DNA of 64,000 nucleotides from Hymenobacter sp. YIM 151858-1 (GTDB taxonomy: Bacteria; Bacteroidota; Bacteroidia; Cytophagales; Hymenobacteraceae): positions 4,154,001 through 4,218,000 of the forward strand of contig NZ_CP110136.1 in NCBI RefSeq assembly GCF_025979705.1, given 5' to 3'. Under the pieces are notes generated by a model. That model saw only the letters and a program-made list of their open reading frames with translations. It had not been told where the DNA came from and did no database searches. Within the stretch, counting starts at the first letter, position 1; each line of letters starts with the position of its first letter. Both the position numbers and the translations under genes were made by a program. Shown here in pieces: positions 25,180 to 34,160 of the stretch.

Positions 25180-26061
25180 TCATTCAGCCACAAACGCGTG
25201 TCGGTGCTCCTGCGCAAACTCCTGAAAGGTGCGCGGCGGGCGACCCGTGAGCTGCTCCACGGCGGAGGTAGTGCCAGCCAGGTGGCCCGCCTTACCTAGG
25301 GCGTTCAGCTCCATCATGCTGTCAACCATCCATTGCGGGGCGCCTTGCATGGCTTGGCGGGCGGCGTGTTCGGGCACATCAACGTACTGCACCGGGCGGC
25401 CCGTGGCTTGCCCGATGATGCTCGCTATTTCGGCATGACCTAGGGCTTGGGGCCCGGTAAGGGTGTAGGCCTGGCCGTGGTGCCGGGCCACGTCGGGGTC
25501 GGTGAGGATGGTGGCAGCCACTTCGGCAATGTCGAAGGCATCGATGTAGCTCATGCGGCCCTCGCCCAAGGGCAGGTAGATGGCGCCTTGCTCCCGAATG
25601 CTCTGGCCCTGGTAGTTCACGAAGTTTTGCATGAAGCTGGTGGGCCGCAGCACCGTGTACGAAAGGCCGCTTTGCGCGAGGTACTGCTCCATCTGGCGGT
25701 GCCAGCGCCCCAGCTGAATGCCCGGTTCCGCGTCGGCCCCGGCGGCCGAGAGGCGCACCACCTGCTTCACGCCGGCGGCCTTGGCGGCCTCCACCAGCTG
25801 CTCGTTGATGGCCAGCTGATCATCGGAAAACGGCGTGAGCAGAAACACCCGGTCTACGCCGGTAAAGGCCACGGGCAGGGTAGCCGGCCGGTGGTAATCC
25901 ACCTCCACCAGTTGTATTTCGGGGTTGAAGTGGCGCAGCCGGTCGCCTTTGATGATGGAGTGCACCGCCGCCCGGGTATGGGCGCCGCGGGTGATCAGGG
26001 CCCGAACAAGCTCGGAGCCAACGGTGCCGGTGGCGCCCGTTACAAGAATGGTTTCAGCCAT
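25180..26061 (-). CDS. NmrA-like SDR-family NAD(P)-binding oxidoreductase
   Basis: A 293-residue atypical SDR. The dinucleotide motif is ILVTGATGTVGSELVRAL. FTGVDRVFLLTPF, GVKQVVRLSAAGAD and SYTVLRPTSFMQNF are typical of the NmrA/azoreductase-like group, which often binds NAD(P) and either senses redox state or reduces quinones. The usual YxxxK catalytic pair is not evident, in line with the group. It starts at the ATG at 26061. It faces the repeat array and the low-complexity gene convergently. The substrate is unknown. Confidence 0.85.
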   Translation of the reverse strand: MAETILVTGATGTVGSELVRALITRGAHTRAAVHSIIKGDRLRHFNPEIQLVEVDYHRPATLPVAFTGVDRVFLLTPFSDDQLAINEQLVEAAKAAGVKQVVRLSAAGADAEPGIQLGRWHRQMEQYLAQSGLSYTVLRPTSFMQNFVNYQGQSIREQGAIYLPLGEGRMSYIDAFDIAEVAATILTDPDVARHHGQAYTLTGPQALGHAEIASIIGQATGRPVQYVDVPEHAARQAMQGAPQWMVDSMMELNALGKAGHLAGTTSAVEQLTGRPPRTFQEFAQEHRHAFVAE

Positions 26062-26162
26062 AACAATTAGCGTGAGGAAGAGGAGCGAAGCAGGCCCGCT
26101 CCGCGGGAAACTACTGCCTGGGGTTGGGCTTTGTTTGGGCCAGGGCCAAGGGGCCGCGCCAC

Positions 26163-27032
26163 CTAGGGCCGCCGCGTTACCTTAAACAGCTTGCCCTTTT
26201 CGTTGCTGATGACGAAGTCGGTGTTGTTGATGAACGCCAGCGCCTCGGCCTGCCCGCTCGATGGCATCGGCAAACAGGTTTTTTCGCCGTCGAAGAGCTT
26301 GCCGCCGGGCTGCGTGTTAATCAGGTACACGTGGCCGTAGCCCAGCAGGGCCACCGTGCGGCCATCGGGGCTGATGTCGGCCGAGGTAATCCAGGTGTTT
26401 ACCTGAATGCTGTCGGCAAGGCGGGCCACATGGGTGCCCGGCTTGGCCGGCAGGTGGTACTCCTTCACCCAGTTGCCCTTGCCGCGGTTTTTGGTGAAGA
26501 GGTAGAGGCTGTCGTTGTGGTAAAAGAACGCCTCGCAATCGAAGTTGCGCAGGGGCTTTTTGGGCGGAAAGGCCCGCTGATCGGGGTAGCGGAACTGAAT
26601 GGTATCGAGCTGCGAAAATTGCGGCCCGCCAAGCTGGTAAATGCGCAAATCGCGGCGCTTGTTGGTGTTGTTGCCGAAGTCGCCGATGTAGAGCTGGCCG
26701 CGCTGGCGGTCCTGGGCCAGGTCCTCCCAGTCCACGTTGTAGGCGCCGCGCACGGGGTGGGTGCGGATCAGGTCGCCCTGCGGCGTTACGAGGTAGAGCC
26801 AGGTGGTATTGCCCCCGTCGCCGTGCGTCCACAGGTCGCCCTCGGGCGAGGCCACGGCCAGCCCCGAGCTTTCCACTACTTCGTCGGAGCGCAGCCGGCC
26901 CACCTGCTGCACGGTGTAGTCTTTTCTGATGCTGTCGAAGCCGCCGCGCGCATCCTGTTTGTTGCAGCCGCACAGCACCGAGTGAAAAAAGATCAGAAAA
27001 GGCACCAGCTTGTCGCGTAGTACAAAAAGCAT
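26163..27032 (-). CDS. Beta-propeller-like lipoprotein of unknown function
   Basis: A 289-residue protein starting at the ATG at 27032, which gives a short signal (VPFLIFFHSVLCGC) with a lipobox-like LCGC. The mature part has repeated strands of the kind seen in six-bladed propellers: GDLWTHGDGGNTTWLYLV, QLYIGDFGNNTNKRRDLRIY, DSLYLFTKNRGKGNWVKEY, AEALAFINNTDFVISNEKG. The phrases are typical of Bacteroidetes T9SS-era envelope proteins and of SdiA-like or esterase-like propellers, but no catalytic residues stand out. The stop codon is inside CCTAGG. Confidence 0.65.
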   Translation of the reverse strand: MLFVLRDKLVPFLIFFHSVLCGCNKQDARGGFDSIRKDYTVQQVGRLRSDEVVESSGLAVASPEGDLWTHGDGGNTTWLYLVTPQGDLIRTHPVRGAYNVDWEDLAQDRQRGQLYIGDFGNNTNKRRDLRIYQLGGPQFSQLDTIQFRYPDQRAFPPKKPLRNFDCEAFFYHNDSLYLFTKNRGKGNWVKEYHLPAKPGTHVARLADSIQVNTWITSADISPDGRTVALLGYGHVYLINTQPGGKLFDGEKTCLPMPSSGQAEALAFINNTDFVISNEKGKLFKVTRRP

Positions 27033-27190
27033 AATGGGGTTGTAAGAAGCGAGGATCAACGGCCGGCCTCTACGGGCCGCCTTCCGCAGCCTTACGAAAA
27101 GCACCCGCAAAGGATCATTTTCTGGCGGCGCTTCATGCATTGTTCAGCTGAGAGTAAGTAGCTTACGAGAATAACTTCAACCCGTCTTGC

Positions 27191-27967
27191 GTGCTTCTGC
27201 TCTCGTTTGCCCTGCTTGTGGCCACCCCCGATAGTGCCCGCCTGCCCGATTCTGCCCACGTAAGGCCCGCCGAAACGGTTATGGCACCTGCGGCTGCTGC
27301 ACCCGCGCGTTCTAGGTTTATTTCAAAACTGGTTGTGCCGGCCGCTCTGCTGGGCTACGGGGCCCTTACCGTAAACAAGCACGCCAACGCCAGCGCCCCG
27401 AACTACCACCTGCGCGACGAGCTTAACGAGCAGTTTCCGCGCTTTCGCACCCGCCTCGATGATTACTCGCGCCATGCGCCGCTGGTGGCAGCCTATGCGC
27501 TGCCGCTGGCAGGCCTGAAAGGCCGTTACAACGCCGTCGATTTTACCCTGCTGTACGCCGGAGCCTATTTGCTTAACACCACGCTCACCAGCCAAGCCAA
27601 GCGCCTGGTAGGCGAATGCCGCCCCGGCAATGCTGCCGACCACAGCTCTTTCCCGTCGGCGCACACCAGCCAGGCTTTCCTGACGGCTACGCTGCTGCAC
27701 GAGCAATACCGCGGCCAAAGCCCCTGGATCGGCATCGGCGGCTATGCCGTAGCTACGGCCACCGGGGCCATGCGCATGCTCAACGACAAGCACTGGCTCT
27801 CGGATGTAGCGGCCGGTGCGGGGCTGGGGGTGCTGTCGGCGGAGGTGGCGTGGCGCGTGTACCCGTGGCTGCGGCAGCGCATTTCGGCCCCGTTTGCCCG
27901 CAGGCTCATGCTGATGCCCGTGGCCGGACCGCGCATGGGCGGCGTGGCCATTGCGCTGCGCCCCTAG
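27191..27967 (+). CDS. PAP2-family phosphatase
   Basis: A 258-residue membrane phosphatase of the PAP2 superfamily, which removes phosphate from lipids such as phosphatidic acid or undecaprenyl pyrophosphate. All three signature motifs are present: KRLVGECRP (Lys137, Arg144-Pro145), PSAH (155-158) and RMLNDKHWLSD (Arg195, His201, Asp205). Several hydrophobic helices are seen. It starts at the GTG at 27191, since no ATG fits. Divergent from the propeller lipoprotein and convergent with the HHH gene, it is probably transcribed alone. Confidence 0.88.
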   Translation: MLLLSFALLVATPDSARLPDSAHVRPAETVMAPAAAAPARSRFISKLVVPAALLGYGALTVNKHANASAPNYHLRDELNEQFPRFRTRLDDYSRHAPLVAAYALPLAGLKGRYNAVDFTLLYAGAYLLNTTLTSQAKRLVGECRPGNAADHSSFPSAHTSQAFLTATLLHEQYRGQSPWIGIGGYAVATATGAMRMLNDKHWLSDVAAGAGLGVLSAEVAWRVYPWLRQRISAPFARRLMLMPVAGPRMGGVAIALRP

Positions 27968-27975
27968 GTGCCGGG

Positions 27976-28950
27976 CTACAGGCGCACGTAGGGCAGCAGC
28001 TTTTGGTAGGTGGCCTCGTCGAGGATGCGGATTTTGCGCAGGTCGTCGGGCGAGCGGAAGGGGCCGTGCTGGTTGCGGTAGGCCACAATTATGCGAGCCA
28101 GCCGCTTGCCCAGATACGGGTGCTGGCTGATTTCCTCGAACGAGCCGTTGTTGATGTCGATGGGTGCGGGCTGGTAGCTGGGCGCCACGTAAGTGTATTT
28201 GCGCAGGCTGTCGACCAAATCGGGCGCATCGCGCAGGCTGTAGATTTCGGCTGCTTGCCCAGGGCTGATGAAGCCACCCAGCCGCTCACGGTATTCCACC
28301 ACACGCGCCGAAAGCTTGCGCCCGATGCCCCGGATTTGCATCAGCTGCGTGGTATCGGCCGTGTTCAGGTCGAAGGGCTGCAGGTTGCGCGGCTTGCGCG
28401 GAAACCCAGCGACTTTGGGGTCGGTAAACGGGCGCTCGGGGTAGCGGCTGGCAAAAGCCCGCTGCTCGCGGGGCGGCAGTTGCTCGGGCAGCAGCAGGTA
28501 GGGCGCCAGGCGTTGGTAGGTGCTGTCGTGCAGGCCGTAGGCGCGGCGAAGTTGCTCCTTGGCCTTGAAGCCGCCAATGGCGTTGCGGTACTTCACCAGG
28601 CGTTCGGCCAAAAAGCGCGGCAGCCCGCGGGCCTGCCAGCCGGTTTCGTCGATGGTGTTGGGGTCGAAGGGCGCCAGCGCAATGCGGGGCACGCGGGCGT
28701 AGCCGGGCCGCGCGGGGTAGCGGCGCCTAGGTGCATTGGCCGGCCGGGCGGCGGCCAGCTCCGCGGCTAGTTGGTCGAGCTGCCGGCGGTCGGCGGCGGG
28801 GTTGTAGCGGGGGAGGGCCGGCCGGAGTAGCGCCGGGGCGGCCAGCAAGGCGAGCATCAGCAGGAGCAGCAGCGCAAAACCGTTGGTTTCGGCCCGCGAA
28901 AACCCAAAATGGCGGCGCACAAAGCGGCGGAGCGAATGGAGCACGGGCAT
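27976..28950 (-). CDS. Helix-hairpin-helix (ComEA-like) membrane-anchored protein
   Basis: A 324-residue protein with one N-terminal membrane helix (NGFALLLLLMLALLAAPALL) and at least three helix-hairpin-helix segments: PFDPNTIDETGWQARGLPRFLAERLVKYR, FDLNTADTTQLMQIRGIGRKLSARVVEYRERLGGF and IDINNGSFEEISQHPYLGKRLARIIVAYRNQHGPF. The last two match ComEA-type DNA-binding units. It may bind DNA at the outer face of the cell membrane, perhaps in uptake. The ATG at 28950 is preferred to a TTG at 28953. Nothing else for competence lies nearby. Confidence 0.85.
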   Translation of the reverse strand: MPVLHSLRRFVRRHFGFSRAETNGFALLLLLMLALLAAPALLRPALPRYNPAADRRQLDQLAAELAAARPANAPRRRYPARPGYARVPRIALAPFDPNTIDETGWQARGLPRFLAERLVKYRNAIGGFKAKEQLRRAYGLHDSTYQRLAPYLLLPEQLPPREQRAFASRYPERPFTDPKVAGFPRKPRNLQPFDLNTADTTQLMQIRGIGRKLSARVVEYRERLGGFISPGQAAEIYSLRDAPDLVDSLRKYTYVAPSYQPAPIDINNGSFEEISQHPYLGKRLARIIVAYRNQHGPFRSPDDLRKIRILDEATYQKLLPYVRL

Positions 28951-29031
28951 CAACAGCTAACTCAAACACTAACTCAACGGCCATACGCAGAACCGCCGAG
29001 CAAGTGTTGGCTGCAGAAGCAAAAAAGCGTG

Positions 29032-29952
29032 CTACAAGCGGTACACGCCCACGCCGGCGGGCGAGAGCGTGTAGAGAAATTGCTCCCCCACGAGCACCTG
29101 CGTGGCCTCGGGTACGGGCAGGGGCAGCAGGCGTTCTTTGGCGGTATACAAATCCACGAAATGCACCTGGCCGCCTTGCACGTAGTACAGCTCGTTGCCG
29201 CGGAAGCCCACCCAGCTCAGGCCGGGGTAGGGCAGGCGCTTGCGGTAGTTCCCTAGGTTGTCGAACACCCAAATGCCGGAGGTGCCATCGACGAGGTAGA
29301 GGTTGTTCTGGTACTCGCGCAGAAAGCGGAAATCGGGCTTGGTGCGGCCCAGCAACAAATCGAGCGGCGTGCTGATGGTGAAGCGCTGCTGTTGCCCGCG
29401 GCCGAGCTGGTTAAGCGTGAGGTTGCTCTCGTTCAGTAGCCAAATGTTGTCGTCGGGCGCCAGGGTTACGGCGCGCACCATGCCGTTGTCGGTCAGCTCG
29501 CTGAGGCGGGCGGTGGCAATGGGCGCCATAAACCGATCGAGCAGCTGCAGCTCCTGCCGGTCGTCGTAGAAAACGAGGATTTTGGTGGTGTTCCAGGCCT
29601 CAACCGACGCCGTGTGGCCGGGCAGCGGCGGCGAATACACGGCCAGCGGCTGGCCATCGGGCGCAAACTGGCGCAGGTTGTTTTGCGCGTCGGCTACGTA
29701 CAGGTTGCCTTTGCGGTCGAGCGAGGCCGGGCCGGGCTTGGGCAGCGCAATGGTGCGCACCAGCGCCAGGCCCGCTGCGGGAGCGGTGGGCAGTTTGGCG
29801 GCGGGCTGCGCGGGTGGGCGCACGGCCGCCGGCGCCGAGGGCGGCGTGGTGGCCGTTTGGGCCTGGCTGCCGTAGCCCAGCAGCAGCAGCGCACCCAGGG
29901 CCCAGCGGCGGGCATCAGCCTTTAAAATGCTCAAGCGAAAGGTTGTGGCCAT
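29032..29952 (-). CDS. Secreted beta-propeller protein of unknown function
   Basis: A 306-residue protein with a signal peptide (ALGALLLLGYGSQAQ) and an Ala/Pro-rich linker (to about residue 60). After it come propeller-type strand repeats: GNLYVADAQNNLRQF, VEAWNTTKILVFYDD, DDNIWLLNESNLTLNQL, NNLYLVDGTSGIWVFDNLGNYRKR. No enzyme motif was recognised. Its start overlaps the end of lpxH by 38 bp, indicating translational coupling in the LUD-lpxH-propeller operon. Confidence 0.75.
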   Translation of the reverse strand: MATTFRLSILKADARRWALGALLLLGYGSQAQTATTPPSAPAAVRPPAQPAAKLPTAPAAGLALVRTIALPKPGPASLDRKGNLYVADAQNNLRQFAPDGQPLAVYSPPLPGHTASVEAWNTTKILVFYDDRQELQLLDRFMAPIATARLSELTDNGMVRAVTLAPDDNIWLLNESNLTLNQLGRGQQQRFTISTPLDLLLGRTKPDFRFLREYQNNLYLVDGTSGIWVFDNLGNYRKRLPYPGLSWVGFRGNELYYVQGGQVHFVDLYTAKERLLPLPVPEATQVLVGEQFLYTLSPAGVGVYRL

Positions 29953-30700
29953 CGTAAACGCCGTAGGTGCAATAATTGACCCATTCGCCTAGGTTCACGT
30001 AGCGGCTGTGGGGCCCAACGGCTACATCGAGCGGCAGGTGGCGGTGCCCGAACACGTAGTAGTCGTGGTGGAATTGCTTTTCCAGCTCGCGGCAGTACAC
30101 CAGCAGCCACTCGTCGTCGCCGAGGTACACGTCGTCTTTGGCCGAGTTGCTGATGCGGCTGCGCTGGCTCCAGGCGTTGGCAATGCCGATGCCTACGTTC
30201 GGGTGAATGCGGGCAAACAGCCACTGCGCCACCGGCGAGGCGAAAATGCGCTTCAGCACCTTGTAGGTGTAGTCTTTCGGCCCGAGCCCGTCGCCGTGGC
30301 CCATGTGAAAGCGGTGCTGCCCGATGGTGAGGCTAACGGGGTGGCGCAGCACCGGAATGCCCAGCTCCTGCGTGAAGTAGCCGAACATCCACATATCGTG
30401 GTTGCCGGTGAAGAAGGTAACCGGAATGCCCCCATCAACCAGCTCGGCGAGCTTGCCCTGCAACCGGATAAAGCCGCGCGGAATGGCGTGGCGGTACTCA
30501 AACCAGAAATCGAAAATGTCGCCGACGAGGTAAATGGCGGCGGCATCCTGCGCGGCGCAATCAAGCCAGCGCACAATGCGCCGCTCCCGCTCCTGCGAGC
30601 TTTCGCGGCTGGGGGCCCCTAGGTGAAAATCGGAAGCGAAGTATACCCGGCGGCCGGGCTCCAACAGCACGGGGGCCAGCTCAGGCAGAGGCGAGGTCAT
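29915..30700 (-). CDS. lpxH: UDP-2,3-diacylglucosamine diphosphatase
   Basis: A 261-residue calcineurin-like phosphoesterase of the LpxH type, which cleaves UDP-2,3-diacylglucosamine to lipid X in lipid A synthesis. Metal-binding motifs are all there: SDFHLG, VGDIFDFW, TGNHDMW, HMGHGDG and FGHRHLP. The ATG at 30700 is preferred because it starts just before the domain and overlaps the stop of the LUD gene by 20 bp. It is the central gene of a three-gene overlapping unit. Confidence 0.88.
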   Translation of the reverse strand: MTSPLPELAPVLLEPGRRVYFASDFHLGAPSRESSQERERRIVRWLDCAAQDAAAIYLVGDIFDFWFEYRHAIPRGFIRLQGKLAELVDGGIPVTFFTGNHDMWMFGYFTQELGIPVLRHPVSLTIGQHRFHMGHGDGLGPKDYTYKVLKRIFASPVAQWLFARIHPNVGIGIANAWSQRSRISNSAKDDVYLGDDEWLLVYCRELEKQFHHDYYVFGHRHLPLDVAVGPHSRYVNLGEWVNYCTYGVYDGHNLSLEHFKG

Positions 30701-31334
30701 CCAGCAAAAACAAGGTAATGCTGCGCGGGCCGTGCGCACCCAGCACCAACGTCTTCTCGATGTCGGCGGTGCGGCTCGGGCCCGTAGCGAGCGAAATCAT
30801 GGAAGGCAGCTTATCGGCGCCGTATTTGGTTTGCAGCAGCTGCAGGGCATCGCCGATATCGGCCACTACCTGCGAGGCGCGGGCAAACACCAGCTGCTGA
30901 TCGGGGTAAATGCTCAGGCGCCGGCCGCTAGCCGTGGCGGCGCCCAGCACCACCGAGCCGGTGCGGGCCACCAGGGCCTCGCACGAAGTCAGGCCCGCGT
31001 CGGCGTGGGCCAGAAACTCCGTTTCGTCGGCGGTGTGCACAATGCCGGCCGTGTGCAGCAGCTTTTTCAGCTCGGGCTCCCACACAAACAGGTGCTCAAT
31101 GTTGCGCTCCTTTTTGTGGGTGTACAGCAAATCGAAGAAATGGTCTTCGGTGGCGCAGTAGTAAAACGTGCCGCCTACGCGCACAAAGCTTTCGGCAAAG
31201 GCCACCACCAGATCATCGGGCGCGGCGGCAAACAGCCGGGCCGAGAAGTCGGGCGCGGCGGGCTGGTGCGGGCTGGGCTGCTGCAAGGCTTCGCGCACCC
31301 GCCGCAAAATGATGTCGCGGGAGGATTCGGGCAT
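30681..31334 (-). CDS. LUD-domain (LutC/YkgG-like) protein
   Basis: A 217-residue LUD-domain protein. In the family, LutC is a subunit of the LutABC lactate-utilising iron-sulphur complex. Visible features include SSRDIILRRVREALQ, the TSCEALVARTGSVVLG segment and LPSMISLATGPSRTADIEKTLVLGAHGPRS, which closes LUD domains. LutA and LutB are not in the window, so here it may act alone. The stop overlaps the lpxH start. Confidence 0.85.
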   Translation of the reverse strand: MPESSRDIILRRVREALQQPSPHQPAAPDFSARLFAAAPDDLVVAFAESFVRVGGTFYYCATEDHFFDLLYTHKKERNIEHLFVWEPELKKLLHTAGIVHTADETEFLAHADAGLTSCEALVARTGSVVLGAATASGRRLSIYPDQQLVFARASQVVADIGDALQLLQTKYGADKLPSMISLATGPSRTADIEKTLVLGAHGPRSITLFLLDDLASA

Positions 31335-31338
31335 ACCA

Positions 31339-31346
31339 CAAAGCTA
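31339..31346 (-). promoter_or_regulatory. Bacteroidetes -7 box before the LUD gene
   Basis: On the minus strand the sequence reads TAGCTTTG, an exact TAnnTTTG. It ends only 4 nt before the ATG, so the transcript would be leaderless or almost so. Confidence 0.4.
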
Positions 31347-31613
31347 AGGATTAGCTTCTGCGAATCACTGACAAGGGCCAAGACGCCGGTTGCGCGGGCA
31401 AGGCACAGCGGCTCATCGATGGCATGCAACGGGCTGGTTGGAAACGGGTAGGGGCACCGGAGCAGCAACCCATCGGGCGCAACACCAAGGGCTGGCTTGG
31501 CAGAATCCTGCTATGCCGGAAATATTAAAAATATGCTTGGCAAATGTTTGAAGCGGCTGGGCCGCGCAGCATATTTATCGTCCGCATTTTCTTTTTCTCT
31601 CAACACTTACTGC

Positions 31614-34091
31614 ATGCACATTTTTACTCGTTTCTCTTTCCGGTTTAGCCAGCTGCTACGCTTTGGCGCGCTTGCGTTGCTGATGGTGGTAAGTGCCAAC
31701 GCACACGCCGGTGGCGTACCCGATGCTCAGGCAACGGGCAACGCCGCAACTTCGCTGGGGCACGCGCTTAACCCCGATGGCTCGCTGCGCGCGGGCGCAT
31801 CGGGCGCCTTTAACCCGGCTGGCTACGGCTTGCAGCTTGCTGCTGACGGCCGGCCTGTATTCAAACTGCTGGACGTAACCGGCACCGGCGACGAGCGTTG
31901 GGCCGATGGTTTCGGGCGCGCCAATGCCAGTGGTTTCATTCACGCGGTGGCCGTAAGCGGCACCGATGTGTACGTGGGTGGCCAGTTCGGCAACATTGGC
32001 GGTGTCGATGCCAACAACTTGGCCCGCTGGGACGGCAAAACCTGGAACCCGGTAGGGCAGGGCCTGAATGGCGCCGTGAACGCGCTGGCCCTGAGCGGCA
32101 CTACCCTGTACGTAGGCGGCGCCTTTACGCAGGCCGGCAGCACGCCCGCCAACCGCATTGCCCGCTGGAATGGCACCGCCTGGGCCGCCCTGGGTGCCGG
32201 GATGAATAACCCGGTAAATGCCCTCGTGGTGAGTGGTTCGGATGTGTACGCGGGCGGGCAGTTCAGCGAAGCCGGCGGCAACCCGGCCAGCTACGTAGCC
32301 CGCTGGAACGGCTCGGCCTGGAGCAGCCTGGGTACCGGCCTCAACGCCGATGTGAACGCGCTGGCCATCAGTGGCTCCGACGTGTACGTGGCCGGCCGCT
32401 TTACTCAGGCCGGCGGATCGGCTGCCAATTACGTGGCCCGCTGGAATGGCACCTTATGGAGCAGTTTGGGCAGCGGCCTGAACAACACCGCCTATGCCCT
32501 AGGTGTGTCGGGCTCCGAGGTGTACGTGGCAGGTGCATTTACGCAGGCCGGAGGCAGCGCCGCCAACCGCGTAGCCAAGTGGGATGGCGCCGCCTGGAAC
32601 GCCCTAGGTGCCGGCCTCAACCAAAACGCCTATGCCCTGGTGGTGAGCGGCACCGAGGTATACGTAGCCGGTATGTTTACGCAAGCCGGTGGCGCTGCTG
32701 CGCCTGGCCTCGCTAAATGGAGCAACAACGCCTGGAGCACCGTAGGCACCGGCCTCGAGCCCGGGGAGTTGCGCGCGTTGGCACTGGTAGGCACTGAGGT
32801 GTATGCTGCCGGGCAATTCCCGATGGCCAACAGCGTAGCCAAGTACAGCGGCGGCAAGTGGGGCCGCCTCGGCTCAGGGCTGAATGGCAGTATCAATGCC
32901 GTGGTGGTAAGTGGTACCGATGTATACGTAGGCGGCACCTTCAACGCGGCCGGGGGCGTAGCTGCCAACCGCATTGCCCGCTGGAACGGCACGGGCTGGA
33001 GCGCCCTGGGCACTGGCCTAAACGGCGATGTGCAAGCCATTGCGGTTATCGGTACTGATGTGTACGTAGCTGGTAGCTTCACGCAAGCAGGCTCTGTGCC
33101 AGCAGAAAACATAGCCCGCTGGGACGGTACCACTTGGAGCGCATTAGGCAGCGGAGTTGGTGGTACCGTAAACGCGTTGCTCGCCAGCGGCTCCGATTTG
33201 TACGTGGGCGGCAGCTTTGCGCAAGCGGGTGGTGTTGCCGCACCCAACCTCGCCAAGTGGAACGGCAGCGCTTGGAGCAGCGTGGTCGGTGGTCTGAACA
33301 ACACCGTGCGGGCCCTCGCGCTAAACCGCGGCGAGGTGTACGCGGTAGGCTCCTTTACCCAAGCCGGTACTACGCCCGCCAACCGCATAGCCAAGTGGAA
33401 CGGCACTGCTTGGAGCGCCCTAGGTGCCGGCCTCGACGGCAACGTAAATGCTTTGGCTTTTGTCGGCAACACGCTCTACGCGGGCGGCTTCTTCAATACG
33501 GCAGGTTCGGTGGCGGCCAGCAACATTGCCCGTTGGGATGGCAACACGTGGAGTGCCCTCGGCAGCGGCGTGAACGGCACGGTAACTACCATTGCAACCA
33601 ACGGTGCCGATGTGTACGCAGGCGGCATTTTTTCGCAAGCGGGTGGCGCCGCAGCCTCGCGCATTGCCCGCTGGAACGGCACTGCCTGGAGCAACCTGGG
33701 CACTGGCCTCAACGGCATTGTGCGTGCTCTGGCTATGCGCCCCGCCAACCAGCTGGTAGCTGGCGGCGACTTCACCGAACTCGGCGACGGCAGCAAGCTA
33801 TCGGCATACATGGCTGTGTACGCTGCCGATGCTGCGGTTATCACCGGCACTCGTAAAGTGGCCGCCAACCTAGGGTTGTACCCCAACCCAGCAAAAACTG
33901 CTGCTACGCTATCGGTAGCGCCGGCCGCTGTCAGCCGCCAAGTGCTGCTAACCGATGCCCTAGGTCGGGAAGTGCGGCGGTTTGCGCTGCCACCCCGCGC
34001 CTCCGAGCTACCGCTTAATCTACACGGACTACCTGCTGGCCTCTACCAAGTGCGCTGCGGCGACGCTGCCGGCCAGTTGCTGGTTGAGTAA
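31614..34091 (+). CDS. Secreted repeat protein (13-14 propeller-like repeats) with T9SS sorting domain
   Basis: An 825-residue protein. It starts with a signal peptide (LLRFGALALLMVVSANAHA), then from about residue 114 come 13 full and one degraded repeat of about 46 residues. The repeat pattern is 'SGTDVYVGG-F-QAGG--ANRIARWNGTAWSALG-GLN--V-AL', close to bacterial Kelch-like or delta-60-like propeller blades. One repeat (blade 7) is short. The last 80 residues form a T9SS type A sorting domain (LGLYPNPAKTAATLSV to LYQVRCGDAAGQLLVE). The ATG at 31614 is preferred over upstream codons. It is predicted to be an outer-surface or released protein; partner or ligand unknown. Confidence 0.86.
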   Translation: MHIFTRFSFRFSQLLRFGALALLMVVSANAHAGGVPDAQATGNAATSLGHALNPDGSLRAGASGAFNPAGYGLQLAADGRPVFKLLDVTGTGDERWADGFGRANASGFIHAVAVSGTDVYVGGQFGNIGGVDANNLARWDGKTWNPVGQGLNGAVNALALSGTTLYVGGAFTQAGSTPANRIARWNGTAWAALGAGMNNPVNALVVSGSDVYAGGQFSEAGGNPASYVARWNGSAWSSLGTGLNADVNALAISGSDVYVAGRFTQAGGSAANYVARWNGTLWSSLGSGLNNTAYALGVSGSEVYVAGAFTQAGGSAANRVAKWDGAAWNALGAGLNQNAYALVVSGTEVYVAGMFTQAGGAAAPGLAKWSNNAWSTVGTGLEPGELRALALVGTEVYAAGQFPMANSVAKYSGGKWGRLGSGLNGSINAVVVSGTDVYVGGTFNAAGGVAANRIARWNGTGWSALGTGLNGDVQAIAVIGTDVYVAGSFTQAGSVPAENIARWDGTTWSALGSGVGGTVNALLASGSDLYVGGSFAQAGGVAAPNLAKWNGSAWSSVVGGLNNTVRALALNRGEVYAVGSFTQAGTTPANRIAKWNGTAWSALGAGLDGNVNALAFVGNTLYAGGFFNTAGSVAASNIARWDGNTWSALGSGVNGTVTTIATNGADVYAGGIFSQAGGAAASRIARWNGTAWSNLGTGLNGIVRALAMRPANQLVAGGDFTELGDGSKLSAYMAVYAADAAVITGTRKVAANLGLYPNPAKTAATLSVAPAAVSRQVLLTDALGREVRRFALPPRASELPLNLHGLPAGLYQVRCGDAAGQLLVE

Positions 34092-34107
34092 CAAGAGGTG
34101 ATTCAAG

Positions 34108-34141
34108 CAAAAAGCCCCGCCATTGCTGGCGGGGCTTTTTG
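34108..34141. terminator. Bidirectional terminator between propeller cargo and OmpA gene
   Basis: Arms 34108-34122 and 34127-34141 are perfect complements around TTGC, with A and T runs on the outside, so both convergent genes can end here. Confidence 0.88.
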
Positions 34142-34160
34142 CTTGTCCTTGATGCGAGGC

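Noticed and set aside
27616-28770. 384-codon plus-strand frame spanning the PAP2 gene end and the helix-hairpin-helix gene
   Set aside because: It is out of frame with PAP2 and antisense to the HHH gene, both well supported.
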